Part shown: in pieces, positions 8,576-15,690 of the stretch
Position numbering within the stretch: the first letter of the stretch is position 1
Layout: each line of letters starts with the position of its first letter
From: Burkholderia sp. OK233
GTDB lineage: Bacteria > Pseudomonadota > Gammaproteobacteria > Burkholderiales > Burkholderiaceae
NCBI RefSeq assembly: GCF_900230185.1
Contig: NZ_OCSR01000003.1
Span: 1 to 64,000 of the forward strand
Reading direction: 5' to 3'
Length of the DNA stretch: 64,000 nt
Notes under the pieces: generated by a model
Told to the model about the DNA's origin: nothing
The model's database searches: none
Seen by the model: only the letters and a program-made list of their open reading frames with translations
Program-made: the position numbers and the translations under genes

Positions 8576-9697
8576 ATGAACACAGCCGTAAACGACGGCG
8601 CCGAACGCGCCCACAACACGATTCAGGTCTCGGACCATTCCCTTGTTTTTCGCGAAATAGCCCTCCCGCACGAGAAGCCAACTGGGATCCAGCTGGCCGC
8701 CGCCGCGGGATTCGGGCTGGAACAGGGTGTTTCGCTCCTGGAAGTCGGTGTCAATGGGGAACTGGTGGACCTGCGAGCGGACCAGGTGGTCGATTTGCAG
8801 GACTCCACCTGCAGGTTCGTGATCGTGATAAGCGATCGGCTCTACCGGCTCTCGATCGCAGGGGTCCCGTATGAATGGCCGGCTCGCATCATTTCCGGGG
8901 GGCAACTGCGCAAGCTGGGACATGTGCCGCCGGAAATGGTCATTCTCCAGGAGTTGCCCGACGCAGTGGAGCGCCTGATCGGCGACCACGACCTGGTGGA
9001 TCTAGGCGCCCCAGGTGTAGAGAGGTTCTCGACACGGCCGCGCCAGTGGGAGCTCAATGTGCAGGGGGTCCTGCTCGTGGTCCACCATCCGACGATTGTC
9101 GTTCGACAGGCAATCAAGGACGCAGGCTTCGACCCGGCCAAGCCCTGGATCATCGTCCTGCGGGTGAGTCATCAGCCGAAACGCGAAGTGAGCCTGGATG
9201 ACGTCATCGATCTGCGCACGCCGGGAATCGAAAAGCTTCGACTCACCCCTAGGGAGGTCAACAACGGAGAAGGGCCGACGGCGCCGCGTCGCGTGTTTCG
9301 TCTCCTCGACGTAGACGAACGCTTCCTAGACAGCCTCGGCTTGCGATGGGAAACCCTCATCGAGCCATGCCCGCCTAACCAGAAGCGCCGCTGGCTTCTG
9401 ATTCACCACTACCCAGTTCCCGCCGGTTATTCCGTCCAGCACACGGTGCTCGCCCTCGAAATTCCGCTGACCTACCCCGGGGCGCAGATCGACATGTTCT
9501 ATACCAACCCGCCGTTGAGTTTGTTGGCAGGACGAGCGATCCCGAACACCGAGGCGAACGAGACGATCGACAGCGTCTCGTTTAACCGCTGGTCCCGGCA
9601 CCGCGGCCAGCAGTCCCCCTGGGATCCTGTCAGCGATAACGTTGCCACTCACCTGGCGTTGGTCGAGTCGGCCATGCTCAAGGAGGTCGGAGAATGA
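8576..9697 (+). CDS. Multi-ubiquitin-like protein fused to an E2-like domain
   Basis: A 373-residue protein. Residues ~15-235 contain three ubiquitin-like repeats; repeats 2 and 3 end alike (VDLGAPGVERFSTRPR at 141-156; IDLRTPGIEKLRLTPR at 211-226) and the first has VVDLQD at 71-76. Residues ~239-373 resemble a prokaryotic E2 (family E) fold: RRWLLIHHYPVPAGY, then LEIPLTYPGAQIDMFYTNPPL. Known families: Multi-ubiquitin and Prok-E2_E. The only cysteines are Cys79 (repeat 1) and Cys265 (early E2); none follows FYTNPPL, where an E2 catalytic Cys would lie. No Gly-Gly ends the repeats. ATG 8576 was preferred over an upstream in-frame start because of GGAG at 8564 and the promoter. Its stop overlaps the next start (ATGA). 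Confidence 0.85.
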   Translation: MNTAVNDGAERAHNTIQVSDHSLVFREIALPHEKPTGIQLAAAAGFGLEQGVSLLEVGVNGELVDLRADQVVDLQDSTCRFVIVISDRLYRLSIAGVPYEWPARIISGGQLRKLGHVPPEMVILQELPDAVERLIGDHDLVDLGAPGVERFSTRPRQWELNVQGVLLVVHHPTIVVRQAIKDAGFDPAKPWIIVLRVSHQPKREVSLDDVIDLRTPGIEKLRLTPREVNNGEGPTAPRRVFRLLDVDERFLDSLGLRWETLIEPCPPNQKRRWLLIHHYPVPAGYSVQHTVLALEIPLTYPGAQIDMFYTNPPLSLLAGRAIPNTEANETIDSVSFNRWSRHRGQQSPWDPVSDNVATHLALVESAMLKEVGE

Positions 9698-11097
9698 ACC
9701 CTCCCACCGTCTTGGCATTCGCCGGCGTTCAGCATGAACGCGTGCGGGCGCACCTGTTCCCAGGTGATGGGCTCGAAGCGGCAGCGATACTGCTATGCGG
9801 CCGCTCAGCCGGGCCGCGCGTGCGCTTCGTGGTGCGCGATCTGATACTAGTTAGCTACAGCGCATGCCGACGCCGTGAGGTTGACTTCATTACGTGGCCG
9901 GGTGCCTGTCTGGAGCAGGCGCTCGACCGCGCCGAAGCGGAAGACCTAACCATCGTGTTGATCCATTCGCACCCGGGTGGGATGTTTGCATTTTCGCTCC
10001 AGGACGACCACAGCGACCTGGAGGTGATGCCCAGCCTGCTGGCCAATCACGGCCGTTTTCACTGCAGTGCCATCATGACCCCCGATGGTGCAGTCCGAGC
10101 GCGCTCGTACGATGCGGCGCTTCAGTCAACCCCTATCGACCTCGTGACCGTGACGGGGCACGACATCGAATACTGGTGGGAAGACGATGCCGCCGCTGGC
10201 GCTGCAACGCAGAGGCCGATGGCATTCGGTCACGCCATGAGCGCTGAGATGGGGCGTCTAACCGCGATGGTCATCGGCGTCTCCGGCACCGGTTCAGTTT
10301 GCGCCGAACAGGTGAACCGGCTTGGTTTTGGATGTGTCAAGCACGTTGACTTCGACGTCGTTGAACTCAGGAACCTCAACCGAATCCTGAACGCCAGGAT
10401 ATGCGACGCTGAAGCACACCGCCTCAAGGTGGAGATGTTCGTAGAGGCCGCTACAGGCTATCGTCGCGGCGGGGCCGCGGAAGCGCTACCCATGTCGATC
10501 CTCGAACGCGAAGCGGTCATCGCGGCCGGCCAATGCGATGTCCTGTTCTGCTGTGTGGATTCGCTTGAGGCCCGGCAGATTGCGGATCTCATCGCTACAG
10601 CGTATCTGCTGCCGCTGCTCGATGTGGGTGTCGTTATTCCCACCCGCGACGCCAGCGGCACGCCGGCGATCGGCGACGTTTGCGGCCGAATCGATTATGT
10701 CCAGCCGGGGCGGTCTACGCTGAGGGACCGGGGCGTCTATACGCCCGAGTCCCTGCGCGCCGAATACCTGCGCAACAATGCTCCGGACGTCCACCGCAAC
10801 GAACTCGAGGCCGGCTACATCAAGGGTGTTGTCGAGGAGGCGCCGTCGGTCATCAGTCTGAACATGCGTGCGGCGGCAGCCTGTGTAAACGAATTCATTG
10901 CCCGAGCGTACCCATTCCGCCACGAGCCAAATGAGCGCTATGCACGAACGCTGTTCAGTCTGGCAGCGTGCGAGGAGGAGTACCTGCCTGAAAGGACATA
11001 TCAGGCCTCGGCATATCTGTCCCTGCTTGGGCGCGGATCCATCGAGCCCCTGCTGGGCATGCCCTTCCTGGCTCCACTGCACGAGGAAGTGTCATGA
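9694..11097 (+). CDS. JAB (JAMM) protease domain fused to ThiF/E1-like adenylation domain
   Basis: A 467-residue fusion. The N-terminal ~150 residues hold a JAMM zinc-protease site: Glu28 (GLEAAAILL) and the exact H-x-H-P-x6-S-x2-D pattern at His91, His93, Ser101 and Asp104. Residues ~185-400 are a ThiF/E1-like Rossmann domain: GVSGTGS (195-201), HVDFDVVELRNLNR (217-230) and a downstream Lys. Such fusions activate ubiquitin-like proteins by adenylation and may process or remove them. After YVQPG (335-339), where related E1 proteins usually carry a Cys, the text is RSTLRDRG, so Ser341/Thr342 replace it; this comparison is from memory. ATGA overlaps couple it to the genes on both sides. Confidence 0.88.
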   Translation: MNPPTVLAFAGVQHERVRAHLFPGDGLEAAAILLCGRSAGPRVRFVVRDLILVSYSACRRREVDFITWPGACLEQALDRAEAEDLTIVLIHSHPGGMFAFSLQDDHSDLEVMPSLLANHGRFHCSAIMTPDGAVRARSYDAALQSTPIDLVTVTGHDIEYWWEDDAAAGAATQRPMAFGHAMSAEMGRLTAMVIGVSGTGSVCAEQVNRLGFGCVKHVDFDVVELRNLNRILNARICDAEAHRLKVEMFVEAATGYRRGGAAEALPMSILEREAVIAAGQCDVLFCCVDSLEARQIADLIATAYLLPLLDVGVVIPTRDASGTPAIGDVCGRIDYVQPGRSTLRDRGVYTPESLRAEYLRNNAPDVHRNELEAGYIKGVVEEAPSVISLNMRAAAACVNEFIARAYPFRHEPNERYARTLFSLAACEEEYLPERTYQASAYLSLLGRGSIEPLLGMPFLAPLHEEVS

Positions 11098-11426
11098 AAA
11101 GGCCGCTGTGGTGGCGAAAGCTGAAAGCAGCCGTCCTTCCGCGACGGCGCATCCGTATCGTGGCTGGCGACTCACTGCCCGAAAAGCTGCCGCGATTCGG
11201 CCTCGTATTGGCTAGGGACGAAGACGAGGACTGGTGCATCGGCATGCGTTGCCCGTGCGGCTGCGGCCAGACCATTGAGCTTATGCTTCTGCGCGAGGTC
11301 AAGCCGCGATGGGACCTGGTTGTCGACGTCGGCGGCTACCCGACCTTGCACCCGTCGGTATGGCGGCAACGAGGGTGCCGCTCGCATTTCTGGCTAAAAG
11401 ATGGTCGCGTCTACTGGTGCGACTAA
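11094..11426 (+). CDS. DUF6527 protein of a ubiquitin-like operon
   Basis: A 110-residue Cys-rich protein with the DUF6527 pattern: GDSLPEKLPR, CPCGCG (Cys53, 55, 57), PRW, a PTLHPSVWRQRGC (Cys95) block, RSHFWLKDGRV and a final Cys109. The grouped cysteines and His98 suggest a bound metal or a Cys/His active site. DUF6527 recurs as the last gene of bacterial ubiquitin-like operons with E1, E2 and JAB domains; its activity is not evident from sequence. It overlaps the JAB-E1 gene by ATGA, so the three genes form one translationally coupled operon. Confidence 0.8.
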   Translation: MKRPLWWRKLKAAVLPRRRIRIVAGDSLPEKLPRFGLVLARDEDEDWCIGMRCPCGCGQTIELMLLREVKPRWDLVVDVGGYPTLHPSVWRQRGCRSHFWLKDGRVYWCD

Positions 11427-11692
11427 ACGACGGGATAATCGCGTGCCCACCTATCGCCGACCGACGATGCCAGATAGCGCCTTCGCCGCGTTCACTGGCT
11501 AGCCCGTGCGGAACTTCGCGTAGTATCCCTCGGGTAGGCGAATAGAGGTGCCGTCAAGATTCGGAAGTTATGTACGCCAAGCCGCTGCACATCGTTGCTG
11601 GAAGCCGCCATGCGTCGATTCGATGCTCGCTCGATGTCATACTGGTGTGTACTTCAACCGGAACTTAGCCAGGTTCTCAACAGACGTCCGCC

Positions 11693-11711
11693 TAAGCTGA
11701 GTTTCAGCTTA
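11693..11711. repeat. Short perfect inverted repeat
   Basis: TAAGCTGA and TCAGCTTA flank a 3-base loop. It is followed after 10 bases by a run of six T, so transcription from the left could stop here, but the stem is AT-rich and weak. Confidence 0.5.
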
Positions 11712-11765
11712 CTGACGTACTTTTTTGGGTACTTAAGGCTCTAGCTTAACGGGCTCGCCGCTAAG

Positions 11766-11840
11766 CGTACGAAAACTTCCAATGGGATTGGTCGCCCCCT
11801 CGCACGGAAGGGCGACCATCCCATTGGATGGAAACGTACG
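11766..11840. repeat. Long inverted repeat (75 bp hairpin)
   Basis: CGTACG at each end and a central stem (11779-11797 against 11810-11827) pair almost perfectly, with one bulged T: arm CCAATGGGATTGGTCGCCC against its complement. Loop of 12 bases. Seven unpaired bases lie between the outer CGTACG and the inner stem on each side. It may be a terminator for the flanking convergent genes or an end of a small mobile sequence. Confidence 0.7.
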
Positions 11841-11997
11841 ATAACCGCACCACACAATCATGTAAATCAACGACTTCGCGCGCTTGTCTTGCAGCAGTCC
11901 ATACGACAACTCCGCGAGAAGCAGGAAGCCGTACCCCTCAACGCGTCGCGCAACACTAGCTGCGCAATAAATCCGAATCTTGAGCGCGCCCCTAGTC

Positions 11998-13401
11998 TCA
12001 CACGGTTGCGTGTCGAATCCACGGCACGCGTTGCTTGATGAACTGGTATTGAATAGCCGTCACATCGACGATGACGATCGACTCAGCGCAGAGACATAGC
12101 GCGGGGATGCGATCATCTGGTCGGACCCGCAGCACGTCGTCATCAAACATGATCGGATGTTCTGCAGGCTGCTCGACGATGGCCGGCTGACTCGACTCGA
12201 TGATTTCGAATGTCTCCTGATACCAGTCTGGCCTGCGCAGCTCGAGACGTTTGTCGGGCGATAGCTGTTCGACCACGCTGGCGTGATGGAACAGGACCGC
12301 ATTGCTCCCCTGCCCGCCCGACTGAATCGACGGGTAGATCACGCCGTCGAAACGTGGCAGGTTCCGGGAGCCGAGAAATTCCGCGACCATTTGCGACGGA
12401 AGATAGCCGCTGGTTTCCTCACCCGGCAGCACCGGGACCTGAAGTGCGCTGCTCAAGCGTTGCAGAAATGCGACGCGCTCGTGCTTACGCTGGTATTCAG
12501 GATCGAAGTGGCTAATGTTGCGCGCCTCCACGCGGGCAAGGGCCGCGATGTCAAGCAACTTCAGCTCGCGCGTGATTTCGAATGCCGCGGCCACGCCATG
12601 TGCACCGACCGGCGCGCGGACTTCGCCCAGACAGGTTTCGACATCTGCGGCGCCGTAGAAGACAGAAATCCCGACTGGATTCATGCGTCCCGCGCTTGCT
12701 AGGTGTGACGGCGGAGGGCCAAGTTTTTGCGCCGGATTCCTCAGCATGTCGCAAACTTCCCGCCAGCCTCTCGCAATGCGCATCCGCCAGAGCCGCGTGA
12801 GGTCCGTTCCAGGGCCGGCGCGCCTGATCACTTTATCGCCGTTCTGAGCGACGAGCTCGTCGACCCCGGCGAACATCTCCCGCAGCCGCTCCTCGATCTG
12901 CGGGTTGAAGTACCGAGACCGGGTTCGCAACTCTTCTTCGATCTCGGTCCACAAAACCGAACTCGCCGACGCTCGCGGATTGGGGCTGAAGCAAAGTTCG
13001 TCGTCGAGCGGATCGTCCTCGCCATCCTGCGGCCACCAGAACCAGACCTCGCGCAACGACTTCAGGATCAGCTCGGCCGCGCGATCGTCGCCGCACCCGG
13101 TCATCTGCTGAATGACTTCGAGCGCGCTATGCCCTTCCGGGGACAGCCATTCACCCATGGTGTACTCGGGCCGGGCAGAAATGAAACGGTTCTGGAAGAA
13201 TGGCTGAATGCATTCCGCGTACTGGCGTGCTCCCCAGCAAAGCGCGGTTGTGCCGCAAACGACGCACTGATCGCTTCGACCGGTATTCGAAACCTCGTCG
13301 CGCAGAAACAGATCACCGATGCACTCGAGGCAAATCGGCTGGTCATCGGGCTCGTGTCGATCGTCGTCGGTCATTTTGTTCTTGTAGCCCCCGTTATCCA
13401 A
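11998..13401 (-). CDS. RES-domain protein with N-terminal zinc-ribbon/HEPN-like region
   Basis: A 467-residue protein. Near the N-terminus two Cys pairs (CLEC, CVVCG) form a zinc-ribbon-like unit, followed by a helical region rich in acidic residues. The centre (RMNPVGISVFYGAADVETCLGEV) is the RES signature; RES toxins degrade NAD+ using the conserved Arg, Tyr and Glu seen here. Multi-domain RES proteins with an N-terminal HEPN-type module are known and need not have a separate antitoxin; no Xre partner gene adjoins it. The start may be ATG 13401 or ATG 13374. It converges on the ubiquitin-like operon, consistent with a defence or growth-arrest role (inferred). Confidence 0.75.
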   Translation of the reverse strand: MDNGGYKNKMTDDDRHEPDDQPICLECIGDLFLRDEVSNTGRSDQCVVCGTTALCWGARQYAECIQPFFQNRFISARPEYTMGEWLSPEGHSALEVIQQMTGCGDDRAAELILKSLREVWFWWPQDGEDDPLDDELCFSPNPRASASSVLWTEIEEELRTRSRYFNPQIEERLREMFAGVDELVAQNGDKVIRRAGPGTDLTRLWRMRIARGWREVCDMLRNPAQKLGPPPSHLASAGRMNPVGISVFYGAADVETCLGEVRAPVGAHGVAAAFEITRELKLLDIAALARVEARNISHFDPEYQRKHERVAFLQRLSSALQVPVLPGEETSGYLPSQMVAEFLGSRNLPRFDGVIYPSIQSGGQGSNAVLFHHASVVEQLSPDKRLELRRPDWYQETFEIIESSQPAIVEQPAEHPIMFDDDVLRVRPDDRIPALCLCAESIVIVDVTAIQYQFIKQRVPWIRHATV

Positions 13402-13978
13402 TGAATCTACCGCGACTGGCCGATCGTCAGCCGGCGGGGATCGCAGACAACTGGGCCTTTATCCGAAACGAGATGATCGCATCCCGGAACGCCGGGGTGT
13501 CGGGATTCAGCGCACAGGATACGGGCGAAATGCGGGTATCGCAAACCGAGAGGGGTCCTGTGATCAACACATCACGCAGCCACACCAGTGCGCTTGCCGC
13601 GCAGGCACTCACGACCGCAGCGTTCAATGGGGAACCGGTCGGCAGGACAATTGAAAACCGATTCTTTTCCGGCTGATATAAAATCGCCACATCTGATAAC
13701 TGGAGTTATCACGAATGGTGATTTTCCTTGGCAGATTTTGGATGCTCCGCCATACTTCGCTGGAAGGCCCGCCCGGCAAGGCTTTGCCGGAACCTGTTTT
13801 TCTGGATAGCGACTTAACCCGGAGACCGCCGTGTGATGAAGCAAAAGTAGCAGCGTTGCAGAAGTAAAAGTAGCGGCAGCACATTGGCCGCACATCTGGG
13901 GTACAACGATTGCTCCAGGCTTCAGATACTGCTTGCCCCTTTCGGAGGGGCATCGCCAAACGGTACGCAATAGCAGCG
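13402..13978. other. Region without a confident gene
   Basis: A minus-strand GTG-started frame at 13427-13690 (87 residues) is possible but has no recognisable family and no strong ribosome site. The region also holds a palindrome at 13695, a hairpin followed by a T-run (CCGGCAA and TTGCCGG at 13773-13790, then TGTTTTT) and near-direct repeats of AAAGTAGC at 13844-13878. Confidence 0.5.
13695..13710. promoter_or_regulatory. Perfect 16-bp palindrome
   Basis: GATAACT-GG-AGTTATC is a perfect inverted repeat between the RES and YhcG genes. It has the size of a dimer-repressor operator, but no promoter was identified beside it. Confidence 0.4.
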
Positions 13979-15025
13979 TTAGTCCTCGTCGCGCAATTCG
14001 GCCTCGATCTCTTCGATCGACGGCAACTCAGTCGCCAGTGGCTGGGGAATCTCGCGCAAAAGCTGGTATTCAGCCACGCCCATCGGCTTGGCGATACCAC
14101 GAAGCGCGTATTCGGCGACCAGCCTGTTCTGTTCCTTGCACAGCAGCAGCCCGATGGTCGGTTGATCGTTGGGCGCCTTCAGTTGCGCATCGATCGCCGA
14201 CAGGTAGAAGTTCAGCTGCCCCGCGTATTCCGGCCTGAACGGCGTTGCCTTCAGTTCGACGACCACGTAGCAGCGCAGCTTCAGATGGTAGAACAGAAGA
14301 TCGACAAAGAACTCGTCGCCGCCAACTTCGAGCCGGTACTGCCGGCCGACGAACGCAAACCCGGCACCGAGTTCAAGCAGGAATCTCGTGATGTGTCGGG
14401 TCAGGGCGTGTTCCAGATCCCGTTCCTGCGCATCCTCGCCAAGGCCGAGGAAATCGAAGATATACGGATCCTTCAGGCTGTCCCGCGCAAGATCGGACTG
14501 CGGCGACGGCAGGCGTTCGGGGAAATTCGTCACCGCGTTGCCCTGGCGCTCGCGCACCCGGGTTTCGATCTGCATGACGAGCACGTTGCGCGACCAGCCG
14601 TGCTCGACCGCCTTCGCTGCGTACCATTCACGCTCTTCTCGGGTGGTCAGTTTGTCGAGCAGCGTGCACAGATGGAACCACGGCAATTGTGCAGCAGCCT
14701 GCTGCACAAATTCCCCGTCCGGCCACGCCTGCGCGAATGCGCGCATGTATTTGAGATTGCGCGGGGAAAAGCCGCGCATGTCGGGAAATGCTGAGCGCAA
14801 ATCGCGAGCAAGGCGATCGATCACCTTTGCGCCCCACCCCTGAGCCTGCTGTCGCTGCGCGATATCCCGGCCAATCTGCCAGTAAAGCAACACCAGTTCC
14901 CGACTGACAGCCAGCGCCGCACGTTGCCGTGCGCTCGCCACCCGCGCCTTCAGGTCGTTCAGCCAGGCAGCGTAGTCCGCCCCAGCAGGCTCTGTGTTCG
15001 TCATGCCACTCATGTCCCCAGTCAC
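13979..15025 (-). CDS. YhcG-type PDDEXK nuclease-domain protein (DUF1016)
   Basis: A 348-residue protein with the two-part YhcG layout. The N-terminal DUF1016 region includes LLYWQIGRDIAQRQ, WGAKVIDRLARDLRSAFPDMRGFSPRNLKYMR and LPWFH. The C-terminal nuclease core has VGGDEFFVDLLFYH (Asp), then CYVVVELK (Glu-x-Lys) and AGQLNFYL (Gln). Some relatives are subunits of type I restriction-like or defence loci; others stand alone. The GTG at 15025 overlaps the HU stop; ATG 15013 and ATG 15004 are alternatives. It is probably co-transcribed with HU. Confidence 0.85.
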   Translation of the reverse strand: MTGDMSGMTNTEPAGADYAAWLNDLKARVASARQRAALAVSRELVLLYWQIGRDIAQRQQAQGWGAKVIDRLARDLRSAFPDMRGFSPRNLKYMRAFAQAWPDGEFVQQAAAQLPWFHLCTLLDKLTTREEREWYAAKAVEHGWSRNVLVMQIETRVRERQGNAVTNFPERLPSPQSDLARDSLKDPYIFDFLGLGEDAQERDLEHALTRHITRFLLELGAGFAFVGRQYRLEVGGDEFFVDLLFYHLKLRCYVVVELKATPFRPEYAGQLNFYLSAIDAQLKAPNDQPTIGLLLCKEQNRLVAEYALRGIAKPMGVAEYQLLREIPQPLATELPSIEEIEAELRDED

Positions 15026-15327
15026 CCGGCGTTCACCGCTTCCTTGAATGCCTTGCCCGCCGCGAATTTGACCGTCTTTGCCGCCGCGATCTGCATTTCA
15101 GCTCCGGTGGCGGGATTACGGCCAACCCGGGCCGCGCGCGCACCGGTGGCAAACGTACCGAACCCGATCAGTTGCACCGCTTCGCCGTTCGCGACCGCGC
15201 CCGTCACTGCGCCGATGATCGCATCGACGGTGGCCGCCACGGCCACCTTGCTGTTGCCGGTTGCTGTCGCGACCGTATCAACGAGTTCCTGTTTGTTCGT
15301 GATTTTCCTTTCTGTCGAAGAGCGCAC
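15022..15327 (-). CDS. HU/IHF-family DNA-binding protein
   Basis: A 101-residue HU-type protein: TNKQELVDTVATATG opens the fold, followed by IGFGTFATGARAARVGRNPATGAEMQI with the proline-tipped DNA-bending arm, and AAKTVKFAAGKAFKEAVN. It bends and compacts DNA. This is an extra copy within an accessory cluster rather than the housekeeping hupB context, and overlaps the YhcG gene by four bases. Together with the KfrA-like gene upstream it suggests a plasmid or genomic-island maintenance module. Confidence 0.9.
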   Translation of the reverse strand: MRSSTERKITNKQELVDTVATATGNSKVAVAATVDAIIGAVTGAVANGEAVQLIGFGTFATGARAARVGRNPATGAEMQIAAAKTVKFAAGKAFKEAVNAG

Positions 15328-15486
15328 GTCAATCGCCTCACCGGAGTGGGTCAGCCTGACACCTTACAGGACGCCACACATCCCGGCAAACCAGTCGCCG
15401 TAAGGCCGCACAGGATCTGGCCAGCGAAACTCTCCGCGTCGCGGAGACAATTACCCGACTCGTGCCGACGCCTGGCGTGTCATGTT

Positions 15487-15690
15487 TCAGAACAGCTGCC
15501 CGGTCAGGGCCAGCAGGTTCGTCCATTTCACGTTACTGCGAAAAATCCGCCCGTCGTCGCCGACCGACTCGATGATGGCGCGCTGGCCGCCCGCCTCGGC
15601 GACGACCCGCACGGTCCGGTCGCCATATTGCATCAACGCTCCGATCGGCGGGCAGACCGCTGGCCTGCGCCCTCCGGGCGCCTTCTTCAT
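15487..15690 (-). CDS. Small hypothetical protein after KfrA-like gene
   Basis: A 67-residue protein (MKKAPGGRRPAV, then YGDRTVRVVAEAGGQRAIIESV, ending WTNLLALTGQLF). The middle reads as a small beta-rich domain. Its ATG overlaps the stop of the KfrA-like gene by four bases, which supports expression from that operon. No family was recognised. Confidence 0.6.
   Translation of the reverse strand: MKKAPGGRRPAVCPPIGALMQYGDRTVRVVAEAGGQRAIIESVGDDGRIFRSNVKWTNLLALTGQLF

Larger units (their letters stand above)
11427..11997. other. Gene-free region with hairpins
   Basis: No convincing gene. It separates the convergent DUF6527 and RES genes and holds two inverted repeats, listed separately. The longer one could act as a bidirectional terminator although no long T-run follows it. 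Confidence 0.6.

Noticed and set aside
9368..9370. Cys265 as E2 catalytic cysteine
   Set aside because: It lies N-terminal to the HHYPVPAGY and YPG blocks, whereas the E2 catalytic Cys follows them. Kept only as an alternative to test by structure.
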